Source: CAIQPS01 sp963721365 (lineage in GTDB: Bacteria > Actinomycetota > Thermoleophilia > RBG-16-64-13). From it: DNA of 64,000 nt. The stretch is taken from NCBI GenBank assembly GCA_963721365.1, contig CAVRJE010000021.1:44635-108634 (forward strand), written 5' to 3'. Made by a program: the position numbers and the translations under genes. Shown here piece after piece: positions 9,583 to 19,655 of this stretch. How positions within the stretch are numbered: the first letter of the stretch is position 1; each line of letters begins with the position of its first letter. The notes under the pieces are model-generated. The model was not told the DNA's origin. It made no database searches and saw nothing but the letters and a program-made list of their open reading frames with translations.

Positions 9583-10492
9583 ATGAGAAAGATAGTCCTG
9601 TTTCTCGATCTGGCCCGCGGAAAATCCGCCCTGTTCTCGGTCAGCGAGCCCGTCCTGGGCGCCATGTTGGCGACTGGGACCATCCCCTCGCTGAGGGTGT
9701 GCCTTCTGGGGCTCCTGGCCGCCCTTGCCGGCTACTTCTGCGTCTACTCCCTCAACGACCTGCTCGACCTGCAGAGCCGACCGGGAAGAGATCAGGGTAT
9801 CCTCCCCGGACCCCCTGGCCTGGAAGCCGGAAGTTGCCCACATGGACGTCATGACCCTCCGCCACCCCGTGGCTGCCGGAGCGCTGCCGCTGTGGGCGGC
9901 CGTGACCTGGGTCTCGGTGATGGGTCTGATCGGGCTGACCGCGGCGTATCTGCTCCGGCCCCTGTGCGCCTGGCTGTTCATCGGCTGCGCCGCGCTGGAG
10001 ATCCTCTACTGCAGCCTGCGCCGGCAGACCTGGCTCAAGGTCATACCGGCGGCGACGATGGTCGCGGTAGGCGGCCTCGCCGGCTGGTTCGCGGTAGGAG
10101 AAGCCACCTGGGGAGCCCTCGCGTTCTTCTTCCTGCTGTTCGGCTGGGAGATGGGGCGCAACCTCACGAACGACCTGGCCGACGTGGTCCACGACCGGCT
10201 CGTGGGCATCACCACGCTGGCGAGCACGCACGGACCGGAGGTGGCCGCCAAGGTGATCCTGGCCGACGGGATGGCAATGGTCGTCATCGCCCTTGCTCAG
10301 CCCACTACCTGGGTGGTGCGGGGATTGCTGGCCGCGGTGGCGTTGTTGACCATGACGATCCCGTCTTTCGTCCTCAGCAGAGACCCGGACGAGCCCTCGG
10401 CGCAACGCTACTTCAACCGGCTGACGTTCTTCCCGCCGCTCGCCGCCGCCTGCACGATCGTCGTGGCGATCGTGACCTACTTCACCGGTTAG
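9583..10492 (+). CDS. UbiA-family prenyltransferase (frameshifted)
   Basis: About 303 residues across one frameshift near 9785. Eight to nine hydrophobic segments and the two Asp-rich prenyl-diphosphate/magnesium motifs of UbiA enzymes are visible: NDLLDLQ in the first frame and NDLADVVHD in the second. The start is taken as ATG 9583 (MRKIVLFLDLARG). ATG 9568 is also possible, and neither has a clear ribosome site. UbiA proteins attach isoprenoid chains to aromatic or other acceptors (quinones, heme, lipids) in the membrane. The acceptor cannot be told here, and there are no quinone-pathway neighbours. Confidence 0.8.
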
Positions 10493-10840
10493 CTAGCGGC
10501 GATAGCTGCCGGCACCGAATCCGACGATCTTCCTCTTGCCGCATCGGGCGCATTCCATCTCGGCGGCGTAAGGGCTGTTGCCGACGCGGCCGGCGGGCCG
10601 AGCCGTGCTTGCCGGAGCGGCTGCACTCCACCTCGACACGGCGTACTGAATCTTGCACGTGAAGGCGCCTTCGGCTGCGACACGGGTCTCCGTCGCGGCT
10701 ATGCCGCTGCCACGACTGGAACCTATCCGGCAGACGAAGGGCTTCGTCCCCTCGCGGTCGCTCGCACTGGAGCGACGCGCTTTCTGCGCCGAGGACGCGA
10801 GTCGCCCGAGCTCGGGAGGGCCGCCAGATCGACAAAGAAA
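10493..10840 (-). other. ill-defined region; possible small Cys-containing protein
   Basis: No confident gene fills the stretch between the UbiA stop and the terminator at 10841. On the minus strand one frame ends ...YAAEMECARCGKRKIVGFG and stops at 10493. In a neighbouring frame about 80 bases earlier a similar VECSRSGKHG occurs. This could be a short zinc-ribbon-like protein broken by frameshifts, with EGTKPFVC and FTCKIQYAVSRW as upstream parts. I cannot assign a start or a family. Confidence 0.25.
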
Positions 10841-10870
10841 GCCGGGCCCCGCGACAACGCGGAGCCCGGC
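10841..10870 (-). terminator. intrinsic terminator of the minus-strand operon
   Basis: The stem GCCGGGC-c-CCGCG pairs with CGCGG-a-GCCCGGC around the loop ACAA (one mismatch). On the minus strand it is followed directly by TTTCTTTGTC, a usable U-tract. It lies about 60 bases past the stop of the semialdehyde dehydrogenase gene and marks the end of the long minus-strand gene train. Confidence 0.8.
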
Positions 10871-10931
10871 CGGCAAGTCGTCTCTGCACTGGCCCGCGAT
10901 GCCTCGCGCCGCCAGGATCGTCTTCCGGTTC

Positions 10932-12458
10932 CTACCGGTTGACCGTGCCCTCCCAGGTATCGACCTTCTTCTGCTTCTTGTCGGCTTCGGTGAACCAGCG
11001 CGAGGTGACGACCTTGGTCTCGGTGAAGAAGCGGATGCCGTCCAGGCCGAACACGTGGCTCTCGCCGAAGAACGAGTCCTTGTGACCGGCGAAGGGGAAG
11101 AAGCTGACCGGCACCGGGATGCCCACGTTGATGCCCACCATGCCGGCGTGCGTGCGGCGGGCGAACTCGCGGGCGTAGTAGCCGCTCTCGGTGAAGATGC
11201 AGGAGCCGTTGGCGAAGCGGCTGGCGTTCATGATGGTGATGCCCTCTTCGAAGTCCTCGACCCGCTTGATGGCAAGCACGGGGCCGAAGATCTCGTCGCG
11301 GCCGAGGGTCATGTCCTCGTTGACGTTGTCGAAGATCGTCGGGCCGACGAAGAAGCCCTTCTCGTAGCCGGGCACGACCAGGCCGCGACCGTCGAGGACG
11401 AGGTCGGCGCCTTCGTCCACACCCTTGTCGATCCAGCCCTTGATGAAGGCCTGGTGCTCGGCGCTGACGACCGGCCCCAGTTCGGTCTTGGGATCGTAGG
11501 AGCAGCCGACGATGCGCTGCTCGGCGAACTTCTTCATGTAGCCGATGAACTCGTCGGCGACGCTGTTCTCCACGACGCAGACCGGCAGGGCCATGCAGCG
11601 CATGCCGGCGCAGCCGAAGGTGGAGTTGATGATGCCGGCGGCGGCGCGCTCGAGCGAGGCGTCGGCGAGCACCAGGCCGTGGTTCTTGGCTTCGGTCTGG
11701 GCCTGGACGCGCTTGCCGTGGGCGGCGGCGACCGAGTAGACGTGCCGGCCGACGTCGGTGGAGCCGACGAAGCTGACGCCGCGGATGAGCGGGTGGGTCA
11801 GGAGGAGCTCGGCCTCGTTGCGGCTGCAGGTCACCACGTTGACGACGCCCTTGGGCAGCCCGGCCTCTTGCAGCAGCTCGAGCAGGCGGATGGAGGAGGT
11901 CGGCACCATGCTGGCAGCCTTGAGCACGAAGGTGTTGCCGGTGACGATGCACAGGGGGATCATCCAGCCCCAGGGGATCATGGCCGGGAAGTTGAAGGGG
12001 GCGATACCGGCGAAGACGCCGAGCGGCTCCCGGTAGCTCACCGTGTCGTGCCCGGTGGAGACGTTCATGAGCGACTCGCCCTTGGCGATCATGGGAGCGG
12101 CCACGCCGACTTCGCAGCCTTCGATGATCTTGACGATCTCGCCGCGGGCCTCGTCGAGGTTCTTGCCCACCTCGCGCGAACAGATGTAGGCGAGCTCTTC
12201 CATGTTGTCCTCGAGCAGCTGCTTCCACTTGAAGAGCACCTGGGTGCGCTTCTGGAGCGGCAGCAGGGACCACGTCTGGTAGGCCTTGTGAGCGGAGAGG
12301 ATGGCGGCCTCGACTTCGGCCGCGGTGCAGCACGGCGCCTGCGCGAACACTTCGCCGGTGCTGGAGTCGGTCACGTCCATGTATTTCTCGGTGGTCGACT
12401 CGCACCAGTTGCCGTCGACACAGTAATTCAGGGTTTTCACATCTGCCACGTCTATCAC
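10932..12458 (-). CDS. mmsA: methylmalonate-semialdehyde dehydrogenase (acylating) family
   Basis: 508 residues with an intact frame. It belongs to the CoA-acylating branch of aldehyde dehydrogenases. The catalytic cysteine lies in FGCAGMRCMALP (the family G-x-R-C-M-A signature), and FNFPAMIPWGWMIPLCIVTGNTF and GEKRVQAQTEAKN-type cofactor regions are present. These enzymes oxidise (methyl)malonate semialdehyde to propionyl- or acetyl-CoA with NAD and CoA in valine, beta-alanine or inositol breakdown. Here it is the last gene of the train, directly after a class III aminotransferase. Together they could turn an omega-amino acid such as beta-alanine or 3-aminoisobutyrate into an acyl-CoA (inference). 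Confidence 0.9.
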   Translation of the reverse strand: MIDVADVKTLNYCVDGNWCESTTEKYMDVTDSSTGEVFAQAPCCTAAEVEAAILSAHKAYQTWSLLPLQKRTQVLFKWKQLLEDNMEELAYICSREVGKNLDEARGEIVKIIEGCEVGVAAPMIAKGESLMNVSTGHDTVSYREPLGVFAGIAPFNFPAMIPWGWMIPLCIVTGNTFVLKAASMVPTSSIRLLELLQEAGLPKGVVNVVTCSRNEAELLLTHPLIRGVSFVGSTDVGRHVYSVAAAHGKRVQAQTEAKNHGLVLADASLERAAAGIINSTFGCAGMRCMALPVCVVENSVADEFIGYMKKFAEQRIVGCSYDPKTELGPVVSAEHQAFIKGWIDKGVDEGADLVLDGRGLVVPGYEKGFFVGPTIFDNVNEDMTLGRDEIFGPVLAIKRVEDFEEGITIMNASRFANGSCIFTESGYYAREFARRTHAGMVGINVGIPVPVSFFPFAGHKDSFFGESHVFGLDGIRFFTETKVVTSRWFTEADKKQKKVDTWEGTVNR

Positions 12459-12509
12459 ACTGCCCTTTCTCTTGATGGGATCGAGTAATTCTATCGGATT
12501 GCAGCGACT

Positions 12510-13845
12510 TTAGGCTCCCTGTGCCATGAAAATCTCACCTAGAGCCTCATCTACTATGTCGAGACCGTATTGCAGCTCCTCCCTGGTGATCACGAGCGGG
12601 GGGGCGATGAAGAAGACATTGAAGCGCGAGAACGTGTAGAGGTGCTTGCTGCGCAAGTGGGCGGCGAACTTGCCCATCTCCGGGGAAGTGCCTCCGTACG
12701 GAGCAAGCGGCTCCTTCGTGGCCTTGTCCTTGACCAGCTCGACCATGCTGAACAGCCCGATATACCGGACGTCGCCGACGCAGGCGATGCGCCGCCTTCA
12801 TCGCCTCGAGGCGCTCGGCCAGATAGGCCCCCTGCGTCTTGACGTTCTCGAAGATGTTCTCCTCCTCGTAGACGTTCAAGCACGCGATGCCGGCCGCGCA
12901 GCAGACCGGATGCCCTGCCCCGGTCAGCCCGGTCCAGAGCATGTGGTCCTCCATGAAGTCGGCGATCCTCTTGTTGACGATGACGGCGCCGAGCGGCATC
13001 AGGCTGCTGGTTAGCCCCTTGGCGCAGGTGACTATGTCCGGCTTGATGCCGTAGTGCTGGGTGGCCAGCCACGTGCCGGTACGGCCGAAGCCGGACATGA
13101 CCTCGTCGTCGATCAGCAGGATGTCGTACTTGTCCAGGAGCGCCCGGACCTTGGGCCAATAGTCGTCCGGTGGCACCAGCAGGCCGTTGGTGCCGGTGAT
13201 GCCCTCTGCCAGCATCGCCGCGATGTTCTGCGGCCCTTCCATCTGGATGACTTCCTCGATGTGACTAACGCACTCCCGGCCGCAGGTGTCGACCGTGCCG
13301 CCGAAGGGGCAGCGATAGCAGTAGGGGTCGAAGACGCGGACTATCCCCGGAATCCCGGGCTCCACCGGCCAGCGCCGGAAATCGCCGGAGGCGCTCATGG
13401 AGCCCATCGTGTCGCCGTGGTAGGAGCGGTATCGGGTGATGATCTTGTTTCGGCCGGTGACCAAGCGGGCGATCTTCATGGCACTCTCGTTGGCCTCGGT
13501 GCCCGAGAGGCAGTAGAAGGACTTGGCCAGCCCGGTCACTTCGGCCAGCTTCTTACCGAGCTCGGCCTTGGGAGTCGTCACCATGGTCGGGCCCGCGTAG
13601 CAGAGCTCGTCCACCTGGCGCTTGATGGCCTCGAGGACCTTCGGGTGCTGATGGCCCACGTTGACGTTCATGATCTGCGAGCAGAAATCGATCCACTTGT
13701 TGCCGTCGCCGTCCCAGAACCAGACGCCCTTGGCCTTGGTCATGTGGATGGGCTGGACCGTCCCTTGGACCGACCAGGGGAAGAGCGTGTAGTCGCGGGC
13801 GTCCTGTATGACCTGTGCGGATGTCATGCCCATGTGGCCTCCCAT
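12510..13845 (-). CDS. class III (omega-amino acid) aminotransferase (frameshifted near the C-terminus)
   Basis: About 445 residues. It is a PLP enzyme of the class III aminotransferase family: ETESANESAMK-type segment at GTEANESAMKIARLVTGRNKI, SYHGDTMGSMSASGD, the Asp of LLIDDEVMSGFGRTG, and the PLP lysine in TCAKGLTSSLMPLGA. One frameshift near 12785 splits it; the last 78 residues (MVELVKDKATKEPLAPY...) continue in another frame to the stop at 12510. ATG 13845 or 13827 may start it. It probably moves an omega-amino group to pyruvate or another 2-oxo acid. It lies between the PucR regulator and the semialdehyde dehydrogenase in one direction. Confidence 0.85.
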
Positions 13846-13918
13846 CTAGGATGAAACATGGTAGTCACGCCGACGGGCAAGATTCAACGGACAGAGTGTC
13901 AAAAGATCCGCGATCGCC

Positions 13919-14650
13919 TCAGGCCTGTCCTGGCTCCGGCGCCCGTTTGAGCAGCTCGAGCGCGACGATGAGACCCATGCGCCTCCTGGGAGCGTCCAGA
14001 TCGCCCAGGAGCCCGCGCAGTTGCTCCAGGCGGTAGTAGAGGCTCTGCCGACGGACTCCGAGCCGCCGAGCCGTCTCGGCGACGTTGAACTGCGAATCGA
14101 ACAAGGCCTGGAGGGTGGCGAGGAGAGTGCCGCGCGGACGGCCGGGGAGACTCAGGATAGGCCCAAGCTGCTCCTCGAGGAAGCGCCCGCTCCGGCCGGT
14201 CTCCACAAGAGCATCGAGCAGACCGTCCAGCCAGTGCTCGTCGTCCGGCGCCGCATGAGGCCGCAGAATGCATTCGTGCGCCTCTCTGGTCAGTTCGGCG
14301 AACCGCACCTCCTCGCGGAACACGACCAAGGGAAACTCCATCAACCGGGCGGCGCGCAGCATCTCCTCGGGCACCTCACGCAACCACTGGACCAACTCGA
14401 GCACGAGCGCCTGCGCCCCGGCGTCGACAAGCGAACGCAGATAGCCTTCCTGCGCTTCAGGAGTCGCGCGCGCCAGCTCGAGCCCGGTGCTGACCAGCAT
14501 CTCCCCTCCGGAGAGGAACCGCCAGGCGTCCATCAACTCCGACACGTGCACCCAGGTAACAGGCTCGTCAAGGCGGGACTGGCCCGAGAGGACTTCAGCG
14601 CCGGCAAAGGCCGGGAGTGCGAGGATATCTCGGAGCGAAGGCAGGCTCAT
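13919..14650 (-). CDS. PucR-family transcriptional regulator (short form)
   Basis: 243 residues. Residues 5-120 match the PucR ligand-sensing N-terminal domain (SLRDILALPAFAGAEVLSG, WVHVSELMDAWRFLSGGEMLVSTG). The last 60 match the PucR C-terminal helix-turn-helix (TLQALFDSQFNVAETARRLGVRRQSLYYRLEQLRGLLG). The usual central GGDEF-like domain is missing, so it is about half normal length; no frame break was seen. PucR proteins control purine, amine and amino acid catabolism. It lies 9 bases after livM and before the aminotransferase, so it may control this catabolic train in response to the imported substrate (inference). Confidence 0.85.
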   Translation of the reverse strand: MSLPSLRDILALPAFAGAEVLSGQSRLDEPVTWVHVSELMDAWRFLSGGEMLVSTGLELARATPEAQEGYLRSLVDAGAQALVLELVQWLREVPEEMLRAARLMEFPLVVFREEVRFAELTREAHECILRPHAAPDDEHWLDGLLDALVETGRSGRFLEEQLGPILSLPGRPRGTLLATLQALFDSQFNVAETARRLGVRRQSLYYRLEQLRGLLGDLDAPRRRMGLIVALELLKRAPEPGQA

Positions 14651-14659
14651 TGCGCCATG

Positions 14660-15754
14660 CTACTCCGCGGGCGGCTCTTCTGGCGGCGCCAAACCGCCGG
14701 CAGTCAGCCGGCCGGGCTCCTCGGCCGACTGCGGCGGAGACTCCTCGGGGAAGCACACGGTCTCGAGGCACAGCCGGCGTCGCACCGGGAAGAGGTCTAT
14801 GGGCCAGCGCCGCACGATGCTGCCCCAGACGCCGCGCTGAGCGAAGACGACCACACCCGCCGCCAACACCCCGATCAGGATCAGGTACCAGGTGCCGTAG
14901 TCTGCGAGGAATTGCTGCAGGGCGAAGAAGATCACGGCTCCCGATGATGGGGCCCTCGATCGTGCCCAGGCCGCCGATGACCACGGCGAAGATCATGAGC
15001 GCGCTCCACTGGAGGCTGAACGCCGCCTCGGGCTGGACGCGCAGCAGGTTGAGGTAGATGACGGCGCCCGTCATGCCCGTCCCGAACGCCGCGATGATGT
15101 AGACCCAGAGCTTGGACCGGAAGACGTTGACGCCCAGGCCCGCGCGCTCCGGTCTCGTCGTCTCGGATGGCGGTGAGCGCCAGACCGCGCCGGGAGCGCA
15201 GGAGCAGGTAGACCAGCACGATGGAGCCGACGGCCACTCCGAGCGCCCACCAGAAGACGACCGCCTCCCGGGTGGCGCGCTCGATCTTACCCGCGCTGTT
15301 GATGCTGACGCCCGATCCTCCTCCCAGCCAGGAGATCTGCGTGACGAGCAGCCGGTAGACCTCGGCGATCACCCAGGTACCGACGGCGAAGTAGCCGCCA
15401 CGCAGGCGGAAAGCCAGTCCGGCGGTGGGCACCGCGAAGAGCAGCCGCGACGATGCCCGCGATGGGCACGCAGAGGAACGGGTTGATACCGACCTTCTCG
15501 GCGAACACCCAGAGCGTGTACGCGCCGATGCCCACGAAGGCCTGCTGCCCCACCGAGACGAGCCCGGCGTAGCCGGCCAGCAGGTTCCACATCTGGGCGA
15601 GCGCGACCAGGGTGAGGAACGTGACCGACTGCTTCATGATGGCCGACGAGCCCCAGGCCGGGACGGTGGCGGCGGCGATGACGACGACGGCGGCCACCGG
15701 CAGGGCGATGCGGCTGGTGCGCGTGTAGCGCTCGACTTTGACCGGAGCAGCCAT
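14660..15754 (-). CDS. livM: branched-chain amino acid-type ABC transporter permease LivM (frameshifted)
   Basis: About 364 residues when frames are joined (breaks near 15435, 15155 and 14935). From ATG 15754 the protein reads MAAPVKVERYTRTSR, then hydrophobic helices with the LivM signatures LLAGYAGLVSVGQQAFVGIGAY, GLAFRLRGGYFAVGTWVIAEV and MIFAVVIGGLGTIEGPIIG. Its start overlaps the livH stop (TGATG). The tail of about 45 residues after the last helix is unusually Pro/Glu-rich (FPEESPPQSAEEPG). With LivH it forms the membrane channel of a HAAT-family importer. Confidence 0.82.
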
Positions 15755-16628
15755 CACTGCACCTGCTTCGCGAAGAGGCCTTGCGGCCGGAAGGCCAGGA
15801 TGGCCAGGAAGACCAGGTGGCCGGCCAGCATGCCCCAGCCCTGGTGGATGTGGTCGCCGAGGACCTGGGCGATGCCGAGCACGATCCCGCCGACCAGCGT
15901 CCCCCACAGCGAGCCCAGGCCCCCGATGATGACCGCCTCATAGGCGAAGATGAGGCGGAAGGGCCCGGCGCTGGGGGTGAAGGTGGTGCGGATGCCGATG
16001 AACACGCCGCCGATGGCCACGATGGCCAGGGCGACGGCCATGGCCATGCCGTAGAGATGGCGGTTGTCGATGCCCATGAGCTGCGCGGCCCGCTGGTTGT
16101 CGGCGGTCGCCCGGAAGGCCCGCCCCATGCGGGTGCGGCCCAGGAAGAGCTGCAGCCCCAAGAGGACGACCACCGAGGCGATGAGGGTGATGAGCGGGAA
16201 CCAGCCGATGACCACCTGCTCGCTTATCCTGATGAACTGCGTTCTCGATCCGGCCCGCGTCCAGGCCCTTGCTGTTGGCGGTGAAGCCCTCGAGCAGCAG
16301 GTTCTGGATGATGATGGCTATCCCGAAGGTCGCCAGGATGGCCTGCATGGGGCCGGCGTCCATGGCGAAGTTGAACAGGCCGCGCTGGATCAGGTAGCCG
16401 AAGACGGCCATGATGATCATCACCAGGATCAGGGTGTAGAACGGGTTGATGTTCAGCGAGCCCCACGAGGACCAGGGCTATGTAGGCCGCCATGATGCTG
16501 AAGTCGCCGTGGGCCAGGTTGACCAGCCTCATGACCCCGAAGACGAGGGCCAGCCCGGCGGCGAACAGCGCATACAGCCCGCCGAGAAGGATCCCCTGGA
16601 TGATGTCGTTTACCCAGACCACCGTCAC
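15754..16628 (-). CDS. livH: branched-chain amino acid-type ABC transporter permease LivH (frameshifted)
   Basis: About 291 residues in three frame pieces. The start is GTG 16628 (MTVVWVNDIIQGILLGGLYALFAAG), inside a GTGA overlap with the livF stop. Typical LivH features follow: GVMRLVNLAHGDFSIMAAY, an ATFGIAIIIQNLLL helix, GRAFRATADNQRAAQLMGID (the coupling loop for the ATPases) and the end FRPQGLFAKQVQ. Breaks lie near 16460 and 16240. It pairs with LivM, and specificity comes from the binding protein. Confidence 0.82.
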
Positions 16629-17324
16629 ACTCCGAAGTAGGCGGCGAAGATGGCTTCCTGGCTGATCTCGCCGGGGACGCCCTCGAGGACGAGGCGTCCC
16701 TCGAGCATGCAGGTGACGCGGTCGGCGAACTTCATGGCCTGGCCCACGTCTTGCTCCACGAGAAGGACGGTGGTGCCCGAGCCGACGATGGCCGGCATGG
16801 CCTGATAGATCTTCTCCACGACCACCGGCGCCAGCCCCAGCGAGACCTCGTCGAGCAGCAGCAGCCGCGGATTGGCCATGAGCCCGCGCCCGATGGCGAG
16901 AGCCTGCTGCTCGCCCCCGGAGAGGCTGAACGCCTGGCGCTGGCTGAAGCCGCGAGAGCAGGGGGAAGAGCTCGTAGACCTTGTCGATCGTCCACGCGCC
17001 CGGCGCGGCGCGAGTGCGCCCCCACCTGAAGGTTCTCGTTGACGGTGAGGCTCGGGAATACCCAGCGTCCCTCGGGCACGTAGGAGATTCCCAGACCCAC
17101 TCGCTTGTGGGGCGACATCTGTCCGATGGGCTGCCCGTCGAAGCGCACCTTGTCGGCGTCGGTGCGAGCAGACCGCAGATGGTGCGCAGAAGGGTGGATT
17201 TTCCGGCTCCGTTGGCACCGATGATGGCGTGCGTCTCGCCCTCTTCGATGCGCAGGTTCACATCGAACAGGGCCTGGAAATGACCGTAGCCGGTAGAGAT
17301 GTTGTCGAGTTCGAGCAGGCTCAC
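16625..17324 (-). CDS. livF: ABC transporter ATP-binding protein LivF (frameshifted)
   Basis: About 233 residues in several frame pieces. GTG 17324 starts it (MSLLELDNISTGYGHFQALFD) in a GTGA overlap with livG. It has Walker A GANGAGKSTLLRTICGL, signature LSGGEQQALAIGRGL, Walker B LLLLDEVSLGLAP and the family end YFGV. Frame breaks are near 17150, 17015 and 16950. It is one of the two nucleotide-binding subunits that power the importer. Confidence 0.82.
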
Positions 17325-18048
17325 GGAGCCATGCTCCCCATGTAGACGTCCTGCACCTCGGGACTGTTGATGACCGTCTTGGGGTCTCCTTCGGCGATCA
17401 GGTGGCCGAAGTCGATGGCCATGAGCCGGTCGACGACCGCCAGGAGCGCGTGGACGATGTGCTCGATCCAGATGATGCTGATGCCCTCGGCCCGCAGCTG
17501 CCTGATGGTGTCGATGAGCGACTGCACCTCGTGCTCGGTGAGACCACCGGCGATCTCGTCGAGCAGCAGCACCTTGGGCTCGGTGGCCAGGGCCCGAGCC
17601 AGCTCGAGGCGCTTGCGCTCGAGCAGGCTCAGCGACTCGGCCAGCACGTTGGCCCGCGGCAGGAGGGACGTCCGGTCCAGCGCCCGCGCGCACAGTCTCG
17701 TACGAGGCCTTCTCCGATCGGCCCCGGCCGTAGGTGCCGCCCACCAGCACGTTCTCGAAGACGGTCATGCCCTCGAAGGGCTTGGGGATCTGATAGGTGC
17801 GGCCCAGCCCCAGGTGGCAGCGCTCGTCGGGCGAGCGGCGGGAGATGTCCTGGCCGGCGAAGACCACCGTGCCCTCGTCGGCGTGCACGATGCCGGTGAG
17901 CAGATTGAGCATGGTGGTCTTGCCGGCTCCGTTGGGACCGACGACCCCGAGCGCCTCCCCCTGCGACGAGGGAGACGCTCAGGTCGTCGACCACTCTCAC
18001 GCCGCCGTAGGACTTCGTGAGGTTCTTGGCCTCGAGTATGACCGTCAC
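17321..18048 (-). CDS. livG: ABC transporter ATP-binding protein LivG (frameshifted)
   Basis: About 242 residues in several frame pieces. The start is GTG 18048 (MTVILEAKNLTKSYGGVRVVDD). Walker A is broken by a frameshift near 17955 but continues NGAGKTTMLNLLTGIVHADEG, then LGLGRTYQIPKPFEGMTVFENV (the LivG-type inserted region), signature LSLLERKRLELARAL and Walker B LLLDEIAGGLTEHE. It ends YMGSMAP at 17321. Together with LivF it forms the ATPase pair of the importer. Confidence 0.82.
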
Positions 18049-18098
18049 CGGACTACTCGTTCCGATGGCTTCTCGGTCGGGCCCAGTTACCCAGGCTC

Positions 18099-19506
18099 CT
18101 AGAGCGTGGTCAGGTCTACGATCGTGCCGGTCTCCGGGATCTCCGGGTAGTGGGAGTTGTCCACGACCTTGCGTTCCCACGCGCCGGTCTTGCCGATCCA
18201 CTGACCGCCGACCAGCGGGGTGAGAGCGCAGTTCGGCAGAGCCCCGGCGAACTTGACCGGGCCGACCAGAGTCTGCAGATCGGTGGCCTTGATGGCCTCC
18301 ACGTACGAAGCCGGGTCGTCGACGTTGGCCGTCCGCTTGACGACGTCGGTGATGACGTCGAAGCCGGCGCCGCCGGTCAGACCCAGAGCGGGGCTGAAGG
18401 GAGTGCCCTTCGCCGCGTTCCACAAGTCGACCTGCTCCTGGCAGGTGAGACCCGTGAGCGAGGACTTGAACGGGTGGGTGTTCTCCCACCAGACCTCGTT
18501 GCACAGACCGTTGCCGATGTCACCGACGGCGTCCATGTCGGGACGGGTGAGGATGGCGCGGCCGATGGCGGTCGACCTTGGGGACGAAGCCCTGCTGCTT
18601 GGCCTGCTTCCAGAAGTTCGCGAAATCCGGCGGGTTGGCAAGCGCGGTCAGGCATTCGCAGCCCTCGGCCTTGAACTGGTTGATGACGCTGGAGAAGTCC
18701 TCGGTGCCGTTGGTGACCAGACCCGGGTTGACGACCAGGTGTAGCCGGCCGGCTGTCAGCGCGGCGGGAAGCCGGTCTTCTCGTCGGCGGTGGCGATGCC
18801 GTCGGGGTCGTTGGCCCACAGGCAGGCCACCTTCTTGTTGGTGGGGAGCTTGTCGAACAGACCGATGTAGACGGCGTTCAGGTCGGAGATGGCCCAGAAC
18901 ACGTTGTAGGCCCACTTGAAGCCGACGGCCGGATCCCCGCCGATGCCGAAGAACCACGGCTCCATGGGGCAGCCGTAGGTCACGCAGGGCACGCCGTTGG
19001 CCTCGCACTGCTGCGCCACGGGGATGTTGACCACCGGGGTCATGCCGGCGAAGATGACGTCCGGCTTGTCGCTCGTGATCAGTTCGCCCGTCACCTCGGC
19101 CGCCCGGTTGGGGTCGGACTGGCTGTCCTTGACGATCCAGGTGATGGGGTGCTTCTTGCCGTCGGCGCAGACCAGACCGTCGCCGATGGCGTCTTTGGCC
19201 TGCTGGAGAAGGAAGTCGTCCGGCTCGCTCAGACCGGCGAACACGCCGGTGGTCATGGTGACCCAGCCGATCTTGACCTCGCGGCCCATCTCCGCGCCGG
19301 CGGCCGCGGTGGTCGTCGTTGCGCCGGCCGCCGTGTCGTGGTTGCACCCGCCGTCGTGGTGGTCGCGGCCGCGGTGGTGGTGGTCGTCTCTTCGTGCCGC
19401 CGCACGCGGCAACCAGGCCGCCAAGGCCCGCGCCCACGCCGATGGTCGCGCCGGCGATGCCGGCTATCTTCAGGAACTCACGCCTGGATACCGCTTTGTC
19501 TGCCAT
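18099..19506 (-). CDS. livJ: ABC transporter substrate-binding lipoprotein, branched-chain amino acid type (frameshifted)
   Basis: About 469 residues across breaks near 19425, 18775 and 18570. ATG 19506 follows GGAGGGG. The N-terminus has a twin-arginine-like start (SRREFLKIAGIAGATIG) and lipobox LVAAC, then a Thr/Ala-rich low-complexity linker of about 30 residues. The periplasmic-binding-protein core of the Leu/Ile/Val type follows, from KIGWVTMTTGVFAGL. The break at 18570 looks like one extra base in a GTCGACC context. The core has unusually many cysteines (QQCEANGVPCVTYGC, EGCECL, GLTCQEQ). The ligand is unknown; neighbours suggest an amine or methylated compound. Confidence 0.82.
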
Positions 19507-19655
19507 TGTGTAACCCCTCCTGCTGGTCTGGGAGCTCGATCGCCCCCTGACCCATGTCTGTCTGTCTCTAGACTAGCACTGCGCAATCTGGCCTATCGCC
19601 TGCCGGCTCCCCCCTTCGCTGTAGACGCCCCCTTGTGAACCGATTCGGCTTGAGT

